From positions 124,001 to 188,000 of the forward strand of contig NZ_VOGO01000001.1 in the NCBI RefSeq assembly GCF_007923355.1: DNA of 64,000 nt, read 5' to 3'. This document shows, piece after piece, positions 8,434 to 19,159 of the stretch. Numbering within the stretch: position 1 is the first letter of the stretch; each line of letters begins with the position of its first letter. The stretch is from Falsiphaeobacter marinintestinus (GTDB taxonomy: Bacteria; Pseudomonadota; Alphaproteobacteria; Rhodobacterales; Rhodobacteraceae). The notes beneath the pieces are model-generated. The model searched no databases. It worked only from the letters and a program-made list of their open reading frames with translations, and was not told the DNA's origin. Position numbers and translations under genes: made by a program.

Positions 8434-9078
8434 TCAGTCGCGTGCGTCTGCATCCTGTTTCAGGCGCGTCATGAACGCGATTGAGATGTGGTCGCGCAAC
8501 GCCTTGTCAGCTGCATCTTCATCACGCGCCGAGATGGCTGAAACGATCCCTGCATGTTCTTCCTGCGCAATCTCGCCCCGGCCCTGTGCGGCCAGAGAGG
8601 TTGTCGCCATCAAGGCCATTGTCCGGTGCACCAGATCCAGTTGCTGTACCAGATATCGGTTATGAGAGGCCAGATGGATCTGTTTGTGAAACCGGCGATT
8701 GGCCCGGCTAAGCGCCACCGGGTCACCGACCAGTGCGTTATCGTCGCGCACCATGCCGCGCAAAACTTCGACTTCTTCTTCGGTCGCGTGGCGCGCAGCA
8801 AGCCGGGCGGCAAGCCCTTCCAGTTCGCGCCGCACCACGTAGAGTTCGGCCATCTGGTTGTGATCCAACGTCGCCACAATCAGCGACCGGCCATCGCGCT
8901 CAAGTAAAGATTGCGTTTCAAGCCTTTGTAAAGCCTCACGAATTGGCGTGCGTGACATACCAAGTCGCTCGGCCAGTTCGCTTTCGACCAAACGATCGCC
9001 GGGCTTGTACACACCCACATCGATCGCTTCGAGGATCTGGGTATATGCGTCTTTGGACGGGGCTCTGGTCTGGCTCAT
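8434..9078 (-). CDS. GntR-family transcriptional regulator (FCD subfamily)
   Basis: A 214-residue DNA-binding regulator. A winged helix-turn-helix occupies about residues 8-70, with the GntR signature around GMSRTPIREALQRLE. The C-terminal all-helical FCD domain (about 80-205) normally binds a small carboxylate, often with a metal held by Asp and His residues. The ligand and targets cannot be told from context: the neighbours are a glycosyltransferase (convergent, with abutting stops) and a HAD phosphatase (divergent). Confidence 0.95.
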   Translation of the reverse strand: MSQTRAPSKDAYTQILEAIDVGVYKPGDRLVESELAERLGMSRTPIREALQRLETQSLLERDGRSLIVATLDHNQMAELYVVRRELEGLAARLAARHATEEEVEVLRGMVRDDNALVGDPVALSRANRRFHKQIHLASHNRYLVQQLDLVHRTMALMATTSLAAQGRGEIAQEEHAGIVSAISARDEDAADKALRDHISIAFMTRLKQDADARD

Positions 9079-9181
9079 TTTGTCTCAGCTTCTCTGGGTG
9101 TTCGGACATGTCTACAGTCGCGTGCCGTTTTCAATCAACCCTGCCATTGCCTTAAGACCCGGCGCGGCCTAATTGCAGGGT

Positions 9182-9826
9182 ATGGTAAAAGATGCATTCG
9201 ACCACGTGACTCACTGGGTGTTTGACCTCGACAATACCCTATACCCGCCCCGGGCGCGGCTGTTCGATCAGATCGAAGTGCGCATGACGCAATATGTCAT
9301 GGACGCGCTTGGCGTGGGGCAGGATGAGGCTGACCGGCTGAGGAAACTCTATTGGGCGCAGTATGGAACGACGCTGGCCGGGCTGATGCGCGAACATGAC
9401 GTTGATCCGGCACCATACCTGACCGATGTGCATGACATTTCGCTGGATCATCTTGAAAAGGACAGCGGTCTGGCCGCGCGGATTTCGGAACTGCCGGGCC
9501 AGCGGATCGTTTATACCAACGGCACCGCGCCCTATGCCGAACGGGTGCTGGAGGCCCGTGGGCTGTCCGGGCTGTTTGATGCGATTTACGGCGTGGAACA
9601 TGCCAGATTTTTGCCCAAACCCGAACGTGGCGCGTTTGAAATCGTTTTTGAACGAGCCAGCGTGGACCCCGACCAGGCGGCAATGTTCGAAGACGATCCG
9701 CGCAATCTGCAGGTGCCCCATGACATGGGGATGAAGACCGTCCACGTTGCCCCCGAGCCGCATGAGGCCGACCACATTCACCATCACACCGACGATCTTT
9801 CTGCTTTCCTGCACCTGTTGACCTGA
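9182..9826 (+). CDS. HAD-family pyrimidine 5'-nucleotidase-like hydrolase
   Basis: A 214-residue haloacid dehalogenase-superfamily phosphatase like the SDT1/pyrimidine 5'-nucleotidase group, which dephosphorylates small nucleotides. Motif I is FDLDNTLYPP, with nucleophile Asp15 and Asp17. Motif II is around VYTNGT, and the FEDDPRN segment carries the metal-binding acids. The ATG at 9182 is preferred; an in-frame TTG lies 9 bases upstream, and neither has a strong ribosome site. The substrate is inferred from family resemblance only. Confidence 0.88.
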   Translation: MVKDAFDHVTHWVFDLDNTLYPPRARLFDQIEVRMTQYVMDALGVGQDEADRLRKLYWAQYGTTLAGLMREHDVDPAPYLTDVHDISLDHLEKDSGLAARISELPGQRIVYTNGTAPYAERVLEARGLSGLFDAIYGVEHARFLPKPERGAFEIVFERASVDPDQAAMFEDDPRNLQVPHDMGMKTVHVAPEPHEADHIHHHTDDLSAFLHLLT

Positions 9827-9916
9827 GCCGGGTCGGGATTGCGACAATTCCGAACCTATCATTCACACATTCAAATTTATAAATCTGATTCGAGCAACCC
9901 TTAACGGAGTTCAGAC

Positions 9917-10141
9917 ATGAGCCTGACCGAAAACGCCGAAGCCACCGCCACACCTGAAGACGACCACCACGAGGAAATCATCACCCTGCGCGGGTTGAAA
10001 ATGATCTACGCCGCATTGGCACTGGTCGTTGTTCTTTGGGGGCTGGCAATTTACATCTGGGGCGTCCCGGGGCTTTACATCCCGGCGCTGTGCCTGGTCC
10101 CGGTCATTTATGGCCTGTTGATTTACATCGCCAAGGGCTGA
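9917..10141 (+). CDS. Small two-helix membrane protein, unknown function
   Basis: A 74-residue protein with an acidic N-terminus (residues 1-22) and two hydrophobic helices (about 28-48 and 50-70) joined by a short turn with Trp, Gly and Pro. A GGAG site lies about 8 nt before the ATG, and the frame is clean, which supports a real gene. I do not recognise a family. A Shine-Dalgarno-masking hairpin separates it from the downstream monooxygenase gene. Confidence 0.75.
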   Translation: MSLTENAEATATPEDDHHEEIITLRGLKMIYAALALVVVLWGLAIYIWGVPGLYIPALCLVPVIYGLLIYIAKG

Positions 10142-10150
10142 TCTGCGGCT

Positions 10151-10206
10151 GTCTGCCTCTTGGAACTGCCGGCACCCGGGTCTAGGTTGCCCGGCAGGAG
10201 GCAGAC
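10151..10206 (+). promoter_or_regulatory. Hairpin that buries the Shine-Dalgarno of the UbiH-like gene
   Basis: GTCTGCCTC (10151-10159) pairs with GAGGCAGAC (10198-10206), and CTGCCGG (10166-10172) pairs with CCGGCAG (10191-10197). The result is a 16-bp stem with a 6-nt bulge on one side and an 18-nt loop. The AGGAGG ribosome site of the next gene (start 10210) lies wholly in the right arm. It could be a translational switch or simply the 3' end of the upstream gene. Confidence 0.55.
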
Positions 10207-10209
10207 GCC

Positions 10210-11412
10210 ATGACCACCCCTTGTTCCACTGATATCCTGATTTCGGGCGGCGGTATCGCCGGATTGACTGCAGCAGTCGCTTTCGCGACCGCCGGGTTTG
10301 ACGTGATTTGTGTCGATCCGACTGCGCCAATCACCGAACGTGACGTTGACGGATCTGACCTGCGCACCACGGCTTTTTTACAGCCCGCTCAGGAGCTTCT
10401 GGAGCGCTGCGGATTGTGGAACAGGCTTGAGGCTTACGCCGCGCCGCTGCAAACCATGCGCATTGTGGATGCTGGTGGGGATTTGCCCGAACCGCGGATC
10501 GTTCGGGATTTCAACGCCGCCGACATCTCGGACAAACCGTTTGGCTGGAACCTGCCGAACTGGTTGTTGCGACGCGAAATGGTGGCGCGGCTGGCCGAGA
10601 TGCCCAATGTCGATTTTCGCCCCGGCATCGGAACGCGATCTTTGTTCACACGCGACACCGGGGCCAAGGTCGGGCTAAGCGACGGCACGACCGTGCGGGC
10701 GCAGCTGGTCGTGGCTGCAGACGGGCGCAGTTCGCCGATGCGCGAAGCCGCCGGGATTGATGTTCACACGATGCGCTATGGCCAGAAGGCGTTGGCCTTT
10801 GCCGTAACCCACGCGATTGCCCACGACAATGTGTCGACCGAGATCCACCGCAGCGGCGGCCCCTTTACACTGGTGCCCCTGCCCGACCACGACGGCCAGC
10901 CGTCATCGGCGGTCGTCTGGATGGAACGTGGTCCGCGCGTGACCGAGTTGCTGGCGCTTGCCCCCGAGGATTTTGAGGCCGAAATGACAGAGCGGTCTTG
11001 CGGGTTGTTCGGGCCGCTGAAACTGGCATCGCGGCGAACCAGCTGGCCGATCATCAGCCAATCGGCGGACCATCTGGCGGGTCAGCGGATCGCATTGATT
11101 GCCGAAGCCGCCCATGTGGTGCCGCCAATCGGCGCGCAGGGGCTGAACATGTCGCTATCGGATTTGCGGTGTCTTCTGGATCTGGCCGAAGCGCGGCCCG
11201 AGGGCCTGGGCGATGCGCAGATGCTGGACAGCTATCACAAGGCGCGCATCCGGGATGTGAAACTGCGGGTGCAGGGCATCGATCTGCTGAATCGCGCATC
11301 AATGGTGCACGCGCGCCCGTTGCGGGATGCGCGGGCGATGGGGTTGAATGCGTTGTATTCACTGGCACCAGTGCGGCGCACCCTGATGCAAATGGGTCTG
11401 GGTGTGCGCTGA
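10210..11412 (+). CDS. UbiH/UbiF/COQ6-family FAD-dependent monooxygenase
   Basis: A 400-residue flavoprotein hydroxylase of the family that hydroxylates the ubiquinone ring; assignment to a specific ring position is not possible here. The N-terminal FAD-binding GGGIAG is at residues 13-18 and the middle DG motif around DGRSSPMRE. The second FAD motif, usually GDAAH with PxxGQGxN, reads AEAAH (298-302) then PPIGAQGLN, a conservative but uncommon change. A strong AGGAGG precedes the ATG but sits in the stem of the hairpin just upstream. Confidence 0.93.
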   Translation: MTTPCSTDILISGGGIAGLTAAVAFATAGFDVICVDPTAPITERDVDGSDLRTTAFLQPAQELLERCGLWNRLEAYAAPLQTMRIVDAGGDLPEPRIVRDFNAADISDKPFGWNLPNWLLRREMVARLAEMPNVDFRPGIGTRSLFTRDTGAKVGLSDGTTVRAQLVVAADGRSSPMREAAGIDVHTMRYGQKALAFAVTHAIAHDNVSTEIHRSGGPFTLVPLPDHDGQPSSAVVWMERGPRVTELLALAPEDFEAEMTERSCGLFGPLKLASRRTSWPIISQSADHLAGQRIALIAEAAHVVPPIGAQGLNMSLSDLRCLLDLAEARPEGLGDAQMLDSYHKARIRDVKLRVQGIDLLNRASMVHARPLRDARAMGLNALYSLAPVRRTLMQMGLGVR

Positions 11413-11434
11413 CGTCCGGGACAGGACCAGATCA

Positions 11435-11490
11435 GGACCGGGGGGCCAGCCCCCCGGTCCCCCCGGGATATTTCGGGCAAGAGGAAAAGC
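11435..11490 (+). repeat. Dispersed intergenic stem-loop element, copy 1
   Basis: GGACCGGGGGG and its exact complement flank a CCAG loop, followed by CCCCCCGGGATATTT and an AAGAGGAAAAG tail. It lies 22 bases after the UbiH-like gene, in its direction, and ends exactly where the convergent aminotransferase stop codon begins. It is one of four related elements in this window and probably acts as a 3'-end or terminator structure. Confidence 0.7.
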
Positions 11491-12618
11491 TTAGAGAACC
11501 TGATCGGCCACCGATTTCAGGCGCGCAATCGTTGCATCGACATCATAAAGTTTGTCGAGGCCGAAGAGCCCCAGCCGAAAGGTGCTGAACCCGTCGGGTT
11601 CGTCGCATTGGAGCGGCACGCCTGCCGCGATCTGGGTCCCCAGTGCTGCGAATTTGCGCCCATTCTGGATGTCGGGATCATCCGTATAGCTGACCACCAC
11701 CCCCGGCGCACCGAAGCCGTCTGCTGCGACGGAAACGATGCCTTTGTCGTTCAGCATGGCGCGTACACCGTTGCCGAGCGCCCATTGCGCGTCACGCAGT
11801 TTGTCAAATCCGTAGTCCCGGGTCTCAACCATGGTATCGCGGAAGGCCCGCAAGGCGTCTGTCGGCATCGTCGCATGATAAGCATGGCCACCGGCCTCAT
11901 AGGCCTTCATGATGTCGCGCCATTTCTTGAGATCAAGGGCAAAGCTGTCGGAGGTCGTGTCTGCCAGCCGCTTCTCAGCCGCGTCTGACAGTATCACCAG
12001 CCCGGCTGAGGGTGACGCGCTCCAGCCCTTTTGCGGGGCCGAGATCAGGACATCGACACCGGTGGCTTTCATATCGACCCAGGCGCAGCCCGAGGCGATG
12101 CAGTCAAGCACCATCAGCGCCCCGACCCCATGCGCGGCGTCGGCCAGTGCCGTGACATAGTCATCGGGCAGGATCACCCCGGCCGAGGTTTCCACATGCG
12201 GGGCAAACACCACGCCGGGTTTTTGATCGCGGATCGCCGCCACGACCTCGTCAATCGGGGCGGGTGCGAACGGCGCTGGTTGGGAGTTGCCGGTCTGGCG
12301 GGCTTTCATCACTGTGGCCGAGGACGAGATACCGCCAGTTTCGACGATCTGGCTCCACCGGTAAGAGAACCAGCCATTGCGCACCACCAGCACGTCCTGG
12401 CCGCGGGCAAACTGACGCGCGACAGCCTCCATCGCAAAGGTGCCGCCGCCCGGCACCAGGGCGACGGCATCGGCGTTATAGACCGTGCGCAGCATGTCCG
12501 AGATATCGCGCATGACCTGCTGAAATGTGGCCGACATGTGATTTAGGGAGCGGTCGGTGAACACGACCGAGAATTCTTCCAATCCGTCAGGATCGATATC
12601 GTTGCGCAGGGCACACAT
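11491..12618 (-). CDS. Class V PLP-dependent aminotransferase
   Basis: A 375-residue enzyme of the alanine/serine-glyoxylate aminotransferase type. Lys197 in SAPQKGW is the expected Schiff-base lysine, and Asp172 in LDCIAS should bind the pyridine nitrogen of PLP. PGGGTFAME (about 56-64) forms the phosphate-binding loop. The ATG at 12618 follows AGAGGAG; the longer frame upstream overlaps the Lrp gene and is unlikely to be translated. The two Lrp regulators lie immediately upstream on the same strand, suggesting amino acid-responsive control. The exact substrate pair is not determined. Confidence 0.92.
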   Translation of the reverse strand: MCALRNDIDPDGLEEFSVVFTDRSLNHMSATFQQVMRDISDMLRTVYNADAVALVPGGGTFAMEAVARQFARGQDVLVVRNGWFSYRWSQIVETGGISSSATVMKARQTGNSQPAPFAPAPIDEVVAAIRDQKPGVVFAPHVETSAGVILPDDYVTALADAAHGVGALMVLDCIASGCAWVDMKATGVDVLISAPQKGWSASPSAGLVILSDAAEKRLADTTSDSFALDLKKWRDIMKAYEAGGHAYHATMPTDALRAFRDTMVETRDYGFDKLRDAQWALGNGVRAMLNDKGIVSVAADGFGAPGVVVSYTDDPDIQNGRKFAALGTQIAAGVPLQCDEPDGFSTFRLGLFGLDKLYDVDATIARLKSVADQVL

Positions 12619-12706
12619 GGCCGGCTCCTCTGTTTGAATGCGGTGTGCAATCTCTAACCTGCGGTCGAAGCCGAGGCAATCAAGAGGCACAGATCGGGCA
12701 ACAGGC

Positions 12707-13158
12707 TTAGATCGGGCCGGGGCGGCGTTCTTCGCTGAGCAGGACATTGGATTCCATATCCCCCGCGCCGGGCAGGGTCATCAGCCGCCGTCTGAGAACG
12801 CGCTCAAAGTCGGCGAGGTCGCGAGCGACCACACGCAAGCGGAAATCATAAAGACCCAGCACGTGTTCGACGGTCTGTACTTCGGGGATGGCGCTGACGG
12901 CGCGTTCGAAGTCTTCTAGGCTGATGCGCCCTTTGCGGGCCAGTTTGACGCCCAGAAATACGGTCACGCCAAAACCCAGCGCCTCGGCATTCAGGCGCAG
13001 TTTGCGGCCCCGGATCACCCCGGCATTCTGCAATCGCCGAATTCGGCGCCAGGTGGCGGGTTGTGACAAGCCCAGATCGCGCCCCAATGCCCCGGCGCTT
13101 TGCGTGGCGTCCTGTGTCAGTGCGCGCAGCAGTGCGCGGTCTGTGTCATCGAGATCGA

Positions 13159-13162
<4 letters not shown>
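12707..13162 (-). CDS. Lrp/AsnC-family transcriptional regulator (first of pair)
   Basis: A 151-residue feast/famine regulator. The N-terminal helix-turn-helix (about residues 5-60) is followed by a RAM/ACT-like ligand-binding domain (about 66-145). Its ATG overlaps the TGA of the upstream Lrp gene (ATGA), so the two are translationally coupled. Equal length and similar layout suggest tandem duplication, though the sequences differ clearly. The amino acid ligand is unknown. Confidence 0.94.
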
Positions 13163-14769
<1,607 letters not shown>

Positions 14770-14814
14770 TCGCGCGGGTCTGACCCTTCGATCTGTATCG
14801 AAACGATTGCGATT

Positions 14815-14841
14815 GACCCCGGCCCTGCGCCGGGGTCTTTT
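14815..14841 (+). terminator. Terminator of ilvC
   Basis: GACCCCGGC and its complement form a 9-bp stem with a 5-nt loop followed by four Ts. It lies 45 nt after the ilvC stop and ends about 17 nt before the next start. Confidence 0.75.
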
Positions 14842-14858
14842 GCGTTTTTGGAGGCCCC

Positions 14859-15770
14859 ATGAACCAGACACCCGAGATAACGGCGAAAAGCTGGCTGATG
14901 GTTTGTGCCCTTGGGCTGATCTGGGGCGGCACGTTCATGGTGCAAAAACTGGCGCTTGGGCATTGGCCACCGTTCTGGGTTGCTGCCGGGCGGATCACCT
15001 TTGCGGCGTTGCTGACCACGGTTTTGTGGCAGGCGCGCGGTGGGCGGATGTTCACCGATGGTGACAAGGCCTGGCCGTTGCTGACGGTGGTATCGGTTCT
15101 GAGCGTCGCCATGCCGTTCATGTTTCTTGCGTGGGGGCAGCAATTTGTGACGTCCGGATTTACCGGGGTCAGCATGGCCGCTGTTGCGCTGTTTGTTTTG
15201 CCGCTGGCGCATTTCATGGTGCCCGGTGAACGGATGACACTTCGGCGCAGCCTTGGATTCCTGATCGGGTTCGCGGGCGTTCTGGTCCTGATCGGGCCCG
15301 GCGCTTTTGCGAGTTCAGGCAGCGCGATGGAACCTTATGGCAAGATGGCCTGTTTTGGGGCTGCGGCGTGTTATGCCGTATCCTCGATCATCATGCGTCG
15401 GTTGCCACCGCTTGATCCGGTTGGTCTGGCGGCCGCCACGTTGCTGATCGGCATGATGGTGGTTGTGCCTATGGCCTTGATCAATCACGGACTTCCGCCG
15501 GTTCCCAGTGTGGAAGGGGCGTTGCTGGTGATACTGCTGGGACTGGTGCCAACTGCCGGAGCCAACCTGTTGCGGGTTCTGGTGATCCGCAGTGCGGGCC
15601 CGGTGTTCATGAGCCTGACGAATTACCAGGTGCCGTTGTGGTCTGTTGCACTAGGCGTCATATTTCTGGGCGAACCGTTGTCATATTCGCTGCTTTGGGC
15701 AACCCTGTTGATCCTAGGCGGTGTCGGGCTTAGTCAATACGGCGCTTTGAAAAGGTTGTTTACCCGCTGA
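14859..15770 (+). CDS. EamA/DMT-family transporter
   Basis: A 303-residue integral membrane protein with ten predicted helices made of two EamA repeats, typical of drug/metabolite exporters in the inner membrane. The substrate is unknown; relatives export amino acids or other metabolites. GGAGG precedes the ATG. The ilvC terminator lies between, so it is probably a separate unit. Its end overlaps the convergent glmM end by 11 bases. Confidence 0.93.
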   Translation: MNQTPEITAKSWLMVCALGLIWGGTFMVQKLALGHWPPFWVAAGRITFAALLTTVLWQARGGRMFTDGDKAWPLLTVVSVLSVAMPFMFLAWGQQFVTSGFTGVSMAAVALFVLPLAHFMVPGERMTLRRSLGFLIGFAGVLVLIGPGAFASSGSAMEPYGKMACFGAAACYAVSSIIMRRLPPLDPVGLAAATLLIGMMVVVPMALINHGLPPVPSVEGALLVILLGLVPTAGANLLRVLVIRSAGPVFMSLTNYQVPLWSVALGVIFLGEPLSYSLLWATLLILGGVGLSQYGALKRLFTR

Positions 15771-17106
15771 CGGCGTCGGTCACGGCGTCGACAATCGAAT
15801 CCACAGCTTTCTCAAGCAAAACAGCATCTTCGCATTCAGCCATGACACGGATCAACGGCTCGGTCCCTGATTTGCGGATCAACAATCGCCCCTGCCCGTT
15901 CAGCTGTGTTTCGGCGTCCGAGATCGCCGCCTGGACGGCCGGAATGTCCAGCGGCGTTTGTCCTTCGCCAAAGCGCACGTTCTTCAGCAGTTGCGGCACC
16001 GGGTCAAACTGTCGGGCCAAGACACTGGCGGGGTCGCCCGAGCGGACCATCTCGGCCAGGAAATGCAGCCCCGCCATCAACCCGTCGCCCGTGGTGGCGT
16101 AATCGGTCATAACGATATGGCCAGACTGCTCTCCGCCGAGGTTAAAGCCACCTTCGCGCATCCGCTCGACCACATAGCGATCGCCGACCGAGGTGCGTTC
16201 AAGCCGCAAACCGCGATCTTCCAGAAACCGTTCCAGCCCAAGATTGGACATTACGGTCGCGACCAGCGCGTTGCCGCTTAACAGACCGTCTTCTGCCCAA
16301 CGTGCCGCCAGCAGCGCCATCAGCTGATCGCCGTCCGCCACCTGCCCGGCTTCGTCGATGATGATGACGCGGTCTGCGTCGCCATCCAGGCACACACCCA
16401 CATCTGCGCCATGAGCCAAAACGGTTTCTGCCGCAACTTGCGGCTGGGTGGATCCACATCCCCGGTTAATGTTCTTGCCGTCCGGACTGACGCCGACCGG
16501 GATGACGTCGGCCCCGAGTTCCCACAGGATTTCCGGCGCGGTCCGGTGGGCCGCTCCGTTGGCGCAGTCGATGACCACCTTCAGCCCGTCCAGACGCAGA
16601 TCGCGCGGCAGGGACGATTTCACACGTTCGCCATAGCGGAACCGCGCATCGTCGACCCGTTTGGCCCGCCCGATGTTGATGGCTTGGGCCGGTTGAACGC
16701 CGGCTTCGATCAGGGCCTCGATTTCCATTTCGGCCTGATCGGACAGCTTGAAACCGTCGGGACCAAAGAACTTGATGCCATTGTCTTCAGCCGGATTGTG
16801 GCTGGCTGAAATCATCACACCCAGATCCGCGCGCATCGACCGGGTCATCAGGCCCACAGCGGGTGTTGGAACCGGCCCCAGAAGCAGCACGTTCATTCCG
16901 GTCGACGTCAGACCGGCCGTCAGCGCGCTTTCGAACATGTACCCGGACAGGCGGGTGTCCTTGCCGATCACGACCCGGTGCACGCCTTTGGCATCGCGGC
17001 GAAAGTATCGCCCGACGGCCGCGCCAATGCGCAGCGCCATTTCCGCAGTCATCGGGTGCGTGTTTGCAGTACCCCGTACCCCATCGGTTCCGAACAGCTT
17101 GCGCAT
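15760..17106 (-). CDS. glmM: Phosphoglucosamine mutase
   Basis: Interconverts glucosamine-6-phosphate and glucosamine-1-phosphate, the step that supplies UDP-GlcNAc for peptidoglycan and lipid A. 448 residues. The start [12 protein letters not shown] is typical of the family and follows GAGG. The active-site phosphoserine lies in [12 protein letters not shown] (around residue 102), the metal-binding loop in DGDADR, the sugar-binding loop in GEQSGH, and the phosphate-binding loop in [10 protein letters not shown]. It follows folP by 23 bases, the common folP-glmM pairing. Confidence 0.98.
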   Translation of the reverse strand: MRKLFGTDGVRGTANTHPMTAEMALRIGAAVGRYFRRDAKGVHRVVIGKDTRLSGYMFESALTAGLTSTGMNVLLLGPVPTPAVGLMTRSMRADLGVMISASHNPAEDNGIKFFGPDGFKLSDQAEMEIEALIEAGVQPAQAINIGRAKRVDDARFRYGERVKSSLPRDLRLDGLKVVIDCANGAAHRTAPEILWELGADVIPVGVSPDGKNINRGCGSTQPQVAAETVLAHGADVGVCLDGDADRVIIIDEAGQVADGDQLMALLAARWAEDGLLSGNALVATVMSNLGLERFLEDRGLRLERTSVGDRYVVERMREGGFNLGGEQSGHIVMTDYATTGDGLMAGLHFLAEMVRSGDPASVLARQFDPVPQLLKNVRFGEGQTPLDIPAVQAAISDAETQLNGQGRLLIRKSGTEPLIRVMAECEDAVLLEKAVDSIVDAVTDAVSG

Positions 17107-17129
17107 CTTGACCCTCGTTCTTGGCCCGG

Positions 17130-18131
17130 TCAGGGGCGTACGGCCTGCCACAGACGCAGTGCTTGCGCCGTTTCAGCCACATCATGTACCCGAAGGATTT
17201 GCACGCCTTGGGCCAGCCCCGCAAGCCCGACAGCGATGGAACCGGGCGCACGCGCATCGGCGCGCGGCTGTTCGCCGATCTTGCCGATAAAGCCTTTTCG
17301 CGACGCGCCCAGCAAAATCGCACAACCGAGCCCGTGAAACAGTGACAATCCCTGCAAAAGCGCAAGGTTGTGATCAAGGTTCTTGCCAAAACCGATGCCC
17401 GGATCCGTCACGATCCGTGAACGGGGGATACCAGCGTGCTCAAGCGCGATAATCTGGCGTTCCAGAAAATCGTACACATCCAGCAGGACGTTGTCGTAAA
17501 CCGGGTCCTGTTGCATGGTCGCGGGATCACCCTGAGCGTGCATCACGCAGACCGGAACGTCCTGATCCGCGCACACACCGGCCAGATCCGAATCAAAGGT
17601 AAATCCGGACACGTCGTTCACCAGATCGGCCCCCACCGCCAGCGCGGCTTGTGCGACCGACGCCTTGCGGGTGTCGATCGAGATCGCAATGTCAGAGGTT
17701 TCGCGCAGGGCCGCGATGATCGGGGCGGTACGCGATATTTCTATGTCTTCCGGGATGAAATCAGCGCCGGGGCGCGTTGATTCCCCTCCGATGTCGATGA
17801 TGGTCGCGCCGTGATCGACCATCTTCAGGGCGACAGACTGAGCGGTGTCCGGTGCATTGTGTTGGCCGCCGTCGGAGAAGCTGTCAGGCGTCACGTTCAG
17901 GATCCCCATGATCTGCGGTGTGTGCATGTCCAGCCCTGCGACCGGCTCTCGAGCATCACAAATCCGGGCCAGCACAGCGTCGGGGATGGCCGAAACCGGG
18001 ACGATTTCAGGCGCTGATGTCCGGGTCAGACGTTCGGCATGGGTGAACCACAAGGCCGATCCCGCAATTGGAACAGCCCCGGCGGGTCTGGCCCTGCCGG
18101 TCTGGACCAAGGGCCGGAAGTACCCTGTCAC
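17130..18131 (-). CDS. folP: Dihydropteroate synthase
   Basis: Joins 6-hydroxymethyl-dihydropterin pyrophosphate to p-aminobenzoate in folate synthesis and is the sulfonamide target. The TIM-barrel domain starts near residue 72 with [15 protein letters not shown] and includes [12 protein letters not shown] and [12 protein letters not shown]. About 70 residues precede this core, longer than in E. coli. Its ATG overlaps the folB stop (ATGA), so the two are translationally coupled; glmM follows. Confidence 0.97.
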   Translation of the reverse strand: MTGYFRPLVQTGRARPAGAVPIAGSALWFTHAERLTRTSAPEIVPVSAIPDAVLARICDAREPVAGLDMHTPQIMGILNVTPDSFSDGGQHNAPDTAQSVALKMVDHGATIIDIGGESTRPGADFIPEDIEISRTAPIIAALRETSDIAISIDTRKASVAQAALAVGADLVNDVSGFTFDSDLAGVCADQDVPVCVMHAQGDPATMQQDPVYDNVLLDVYDFLERQIIALEHAGIPRSRIVTDPGIGFGKNLDHNLALLQGLSLFHGLGCAILLGASRKGFIGKIGEQPRADARAPGSIAVGLAGLAQGVQILRVHDVAETAQALRLWQAVRP

Positions 18132-19048
18132 AGCACGGCCTGCCCGGTTGGGGCAGATCGCAGCGGGACGTCAGCGTTTTCCGGCAGGTCGGCACCGATC
18201 ACCAGCATGTCTTTTGCAGCAAAGGTCGCCGCGAACCATGCGGCCAGTGCGACGGCGTCCGAGGGGTGCGCCGACGGTCCATCGACCGCGTCCAGCACGA
18301 TCTTGGAAGGCGCCCAGACGCAGATCTGACCGTTCTTGATGGCCCAGTCGAGTTCGGTTCGGGTACTGACCACGACACAGCGATGATCACGGGCGGCCAA
18401 TAGCCAGGCGTTTTGTTCAATGGCCAGCAGATCAATCCGTCGCTGGGTCATCACATGTCCGGTCTGGACTGCGGGCTGGTCCGGTGCCCCCACACATAAG
18501 ATCAACGGGCGGTCCGCTGCTTCAAGCTGATCAATCCAGCCGGTCAGGTGCGGCGCGGCGATCGCGTCATTGGACAGGTAGACAAGCCGGGGATGTGGAC
18601 GTTCGTTTGCGTCGATATCCTGATGCGCGGCATCGCGTCCGCGTACAATTTCGACACCCAATGCCCCGGGGCCGCGATCAAGCTTTTCGATCCGAACGAA
18701 GGCCCGCACGGCCTGCGGTTCCATCAGGATGCGTTCGGCCACACGTTCCGCCAAAGTTTCCAGCAGGTTCAGACGCTCGGCCGACAATTCGTATGCAATC
18801 GCTTCGGTCACCCGATCATAGCTGAGGATACGGTCGACATCGTCGTCAATCGGCCCTTTCAGGGGCGTGACTTCGACGACAACATTAAAACAGATCCGTT
18901 GGGTGGTGCCCCGTTCGGCTTGAAATGCGCCGATTTCGACTTCGACAACGTGGTCGCGCAGCGAAATGCGGTCCAAAGGATGCGTCGGCGCGGTCGCGGC
19001 TGCCCGCTCGGAGGGGTGGGCAAATGCCAGTCGGATTTCAGAACTCAT
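18128..19048 (-). CDS. folB: Dihydroneopterin aldolase fused to a kinase-like C-terminal domain
   Basis: 306 residues, against about 120 for ordinary FolB. Residues about 27-138 are the FolB domain, which cleaves dihydroneopterin in folate synthesis; conserved Tyr77 (LSYDR) and Lys122 (RIEKLDRG) are visible. Residues about 155-290 form a second domain. Its VWAPSKIVLDAVD followed by a SDAVALAAW segment resembles the tail of the small amino-acid-kinase-like proteins linked to pterin and C1 cofactor pathways. It lacks an obvious glycine-rich nucleotide loop, so it may be non-catalytic. It is coupled to folP. Confidence 0.9.
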   Translation of the reverse strand: MSSEIRLAFAHPSERAAATAPTHPLDRISLRDHVVEVEIGAFQAERGTTQRICFNVVVEVTPLKGPIDDDVDRILSYDRVTEAIAYELSAERLNLLETLAERVAERILMEPQAVRAFVRIEKLDRGPGALGVEIVRGRDAAHQDIDANERPHPRLVYLSNDAIAAPHLTGWIDQLEAADRPLILCVGAPDQPAVQTGHVMTQRRIDLLAIEQNAWLLAARDHRCVVVSTRTELDWAIKNGQICVWAPSKIVLDAVDGPSAHPSDAVALAAWFAATFAAKDMLVIGADLPENADVPLRSAPTGQAVL

Positions 19049-19159
19049 AGGCTCGGCCTTCGAAATGCGGTCAGAGCGCCCATTTTAGGGCGCGGAGCCG
19101 CGTCTAACAGCCTCAAAGACGTCACGCCAGTCACCGAATGCGGCGGGCGCCGAGCTTTG

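Noticed and set aside
11437-11460. Simple rho-independent terminator after the UbiH-like gene
   Set aside because: The stem is strong but lacks a T-tract, and it fits better as one copy of the repeated element.
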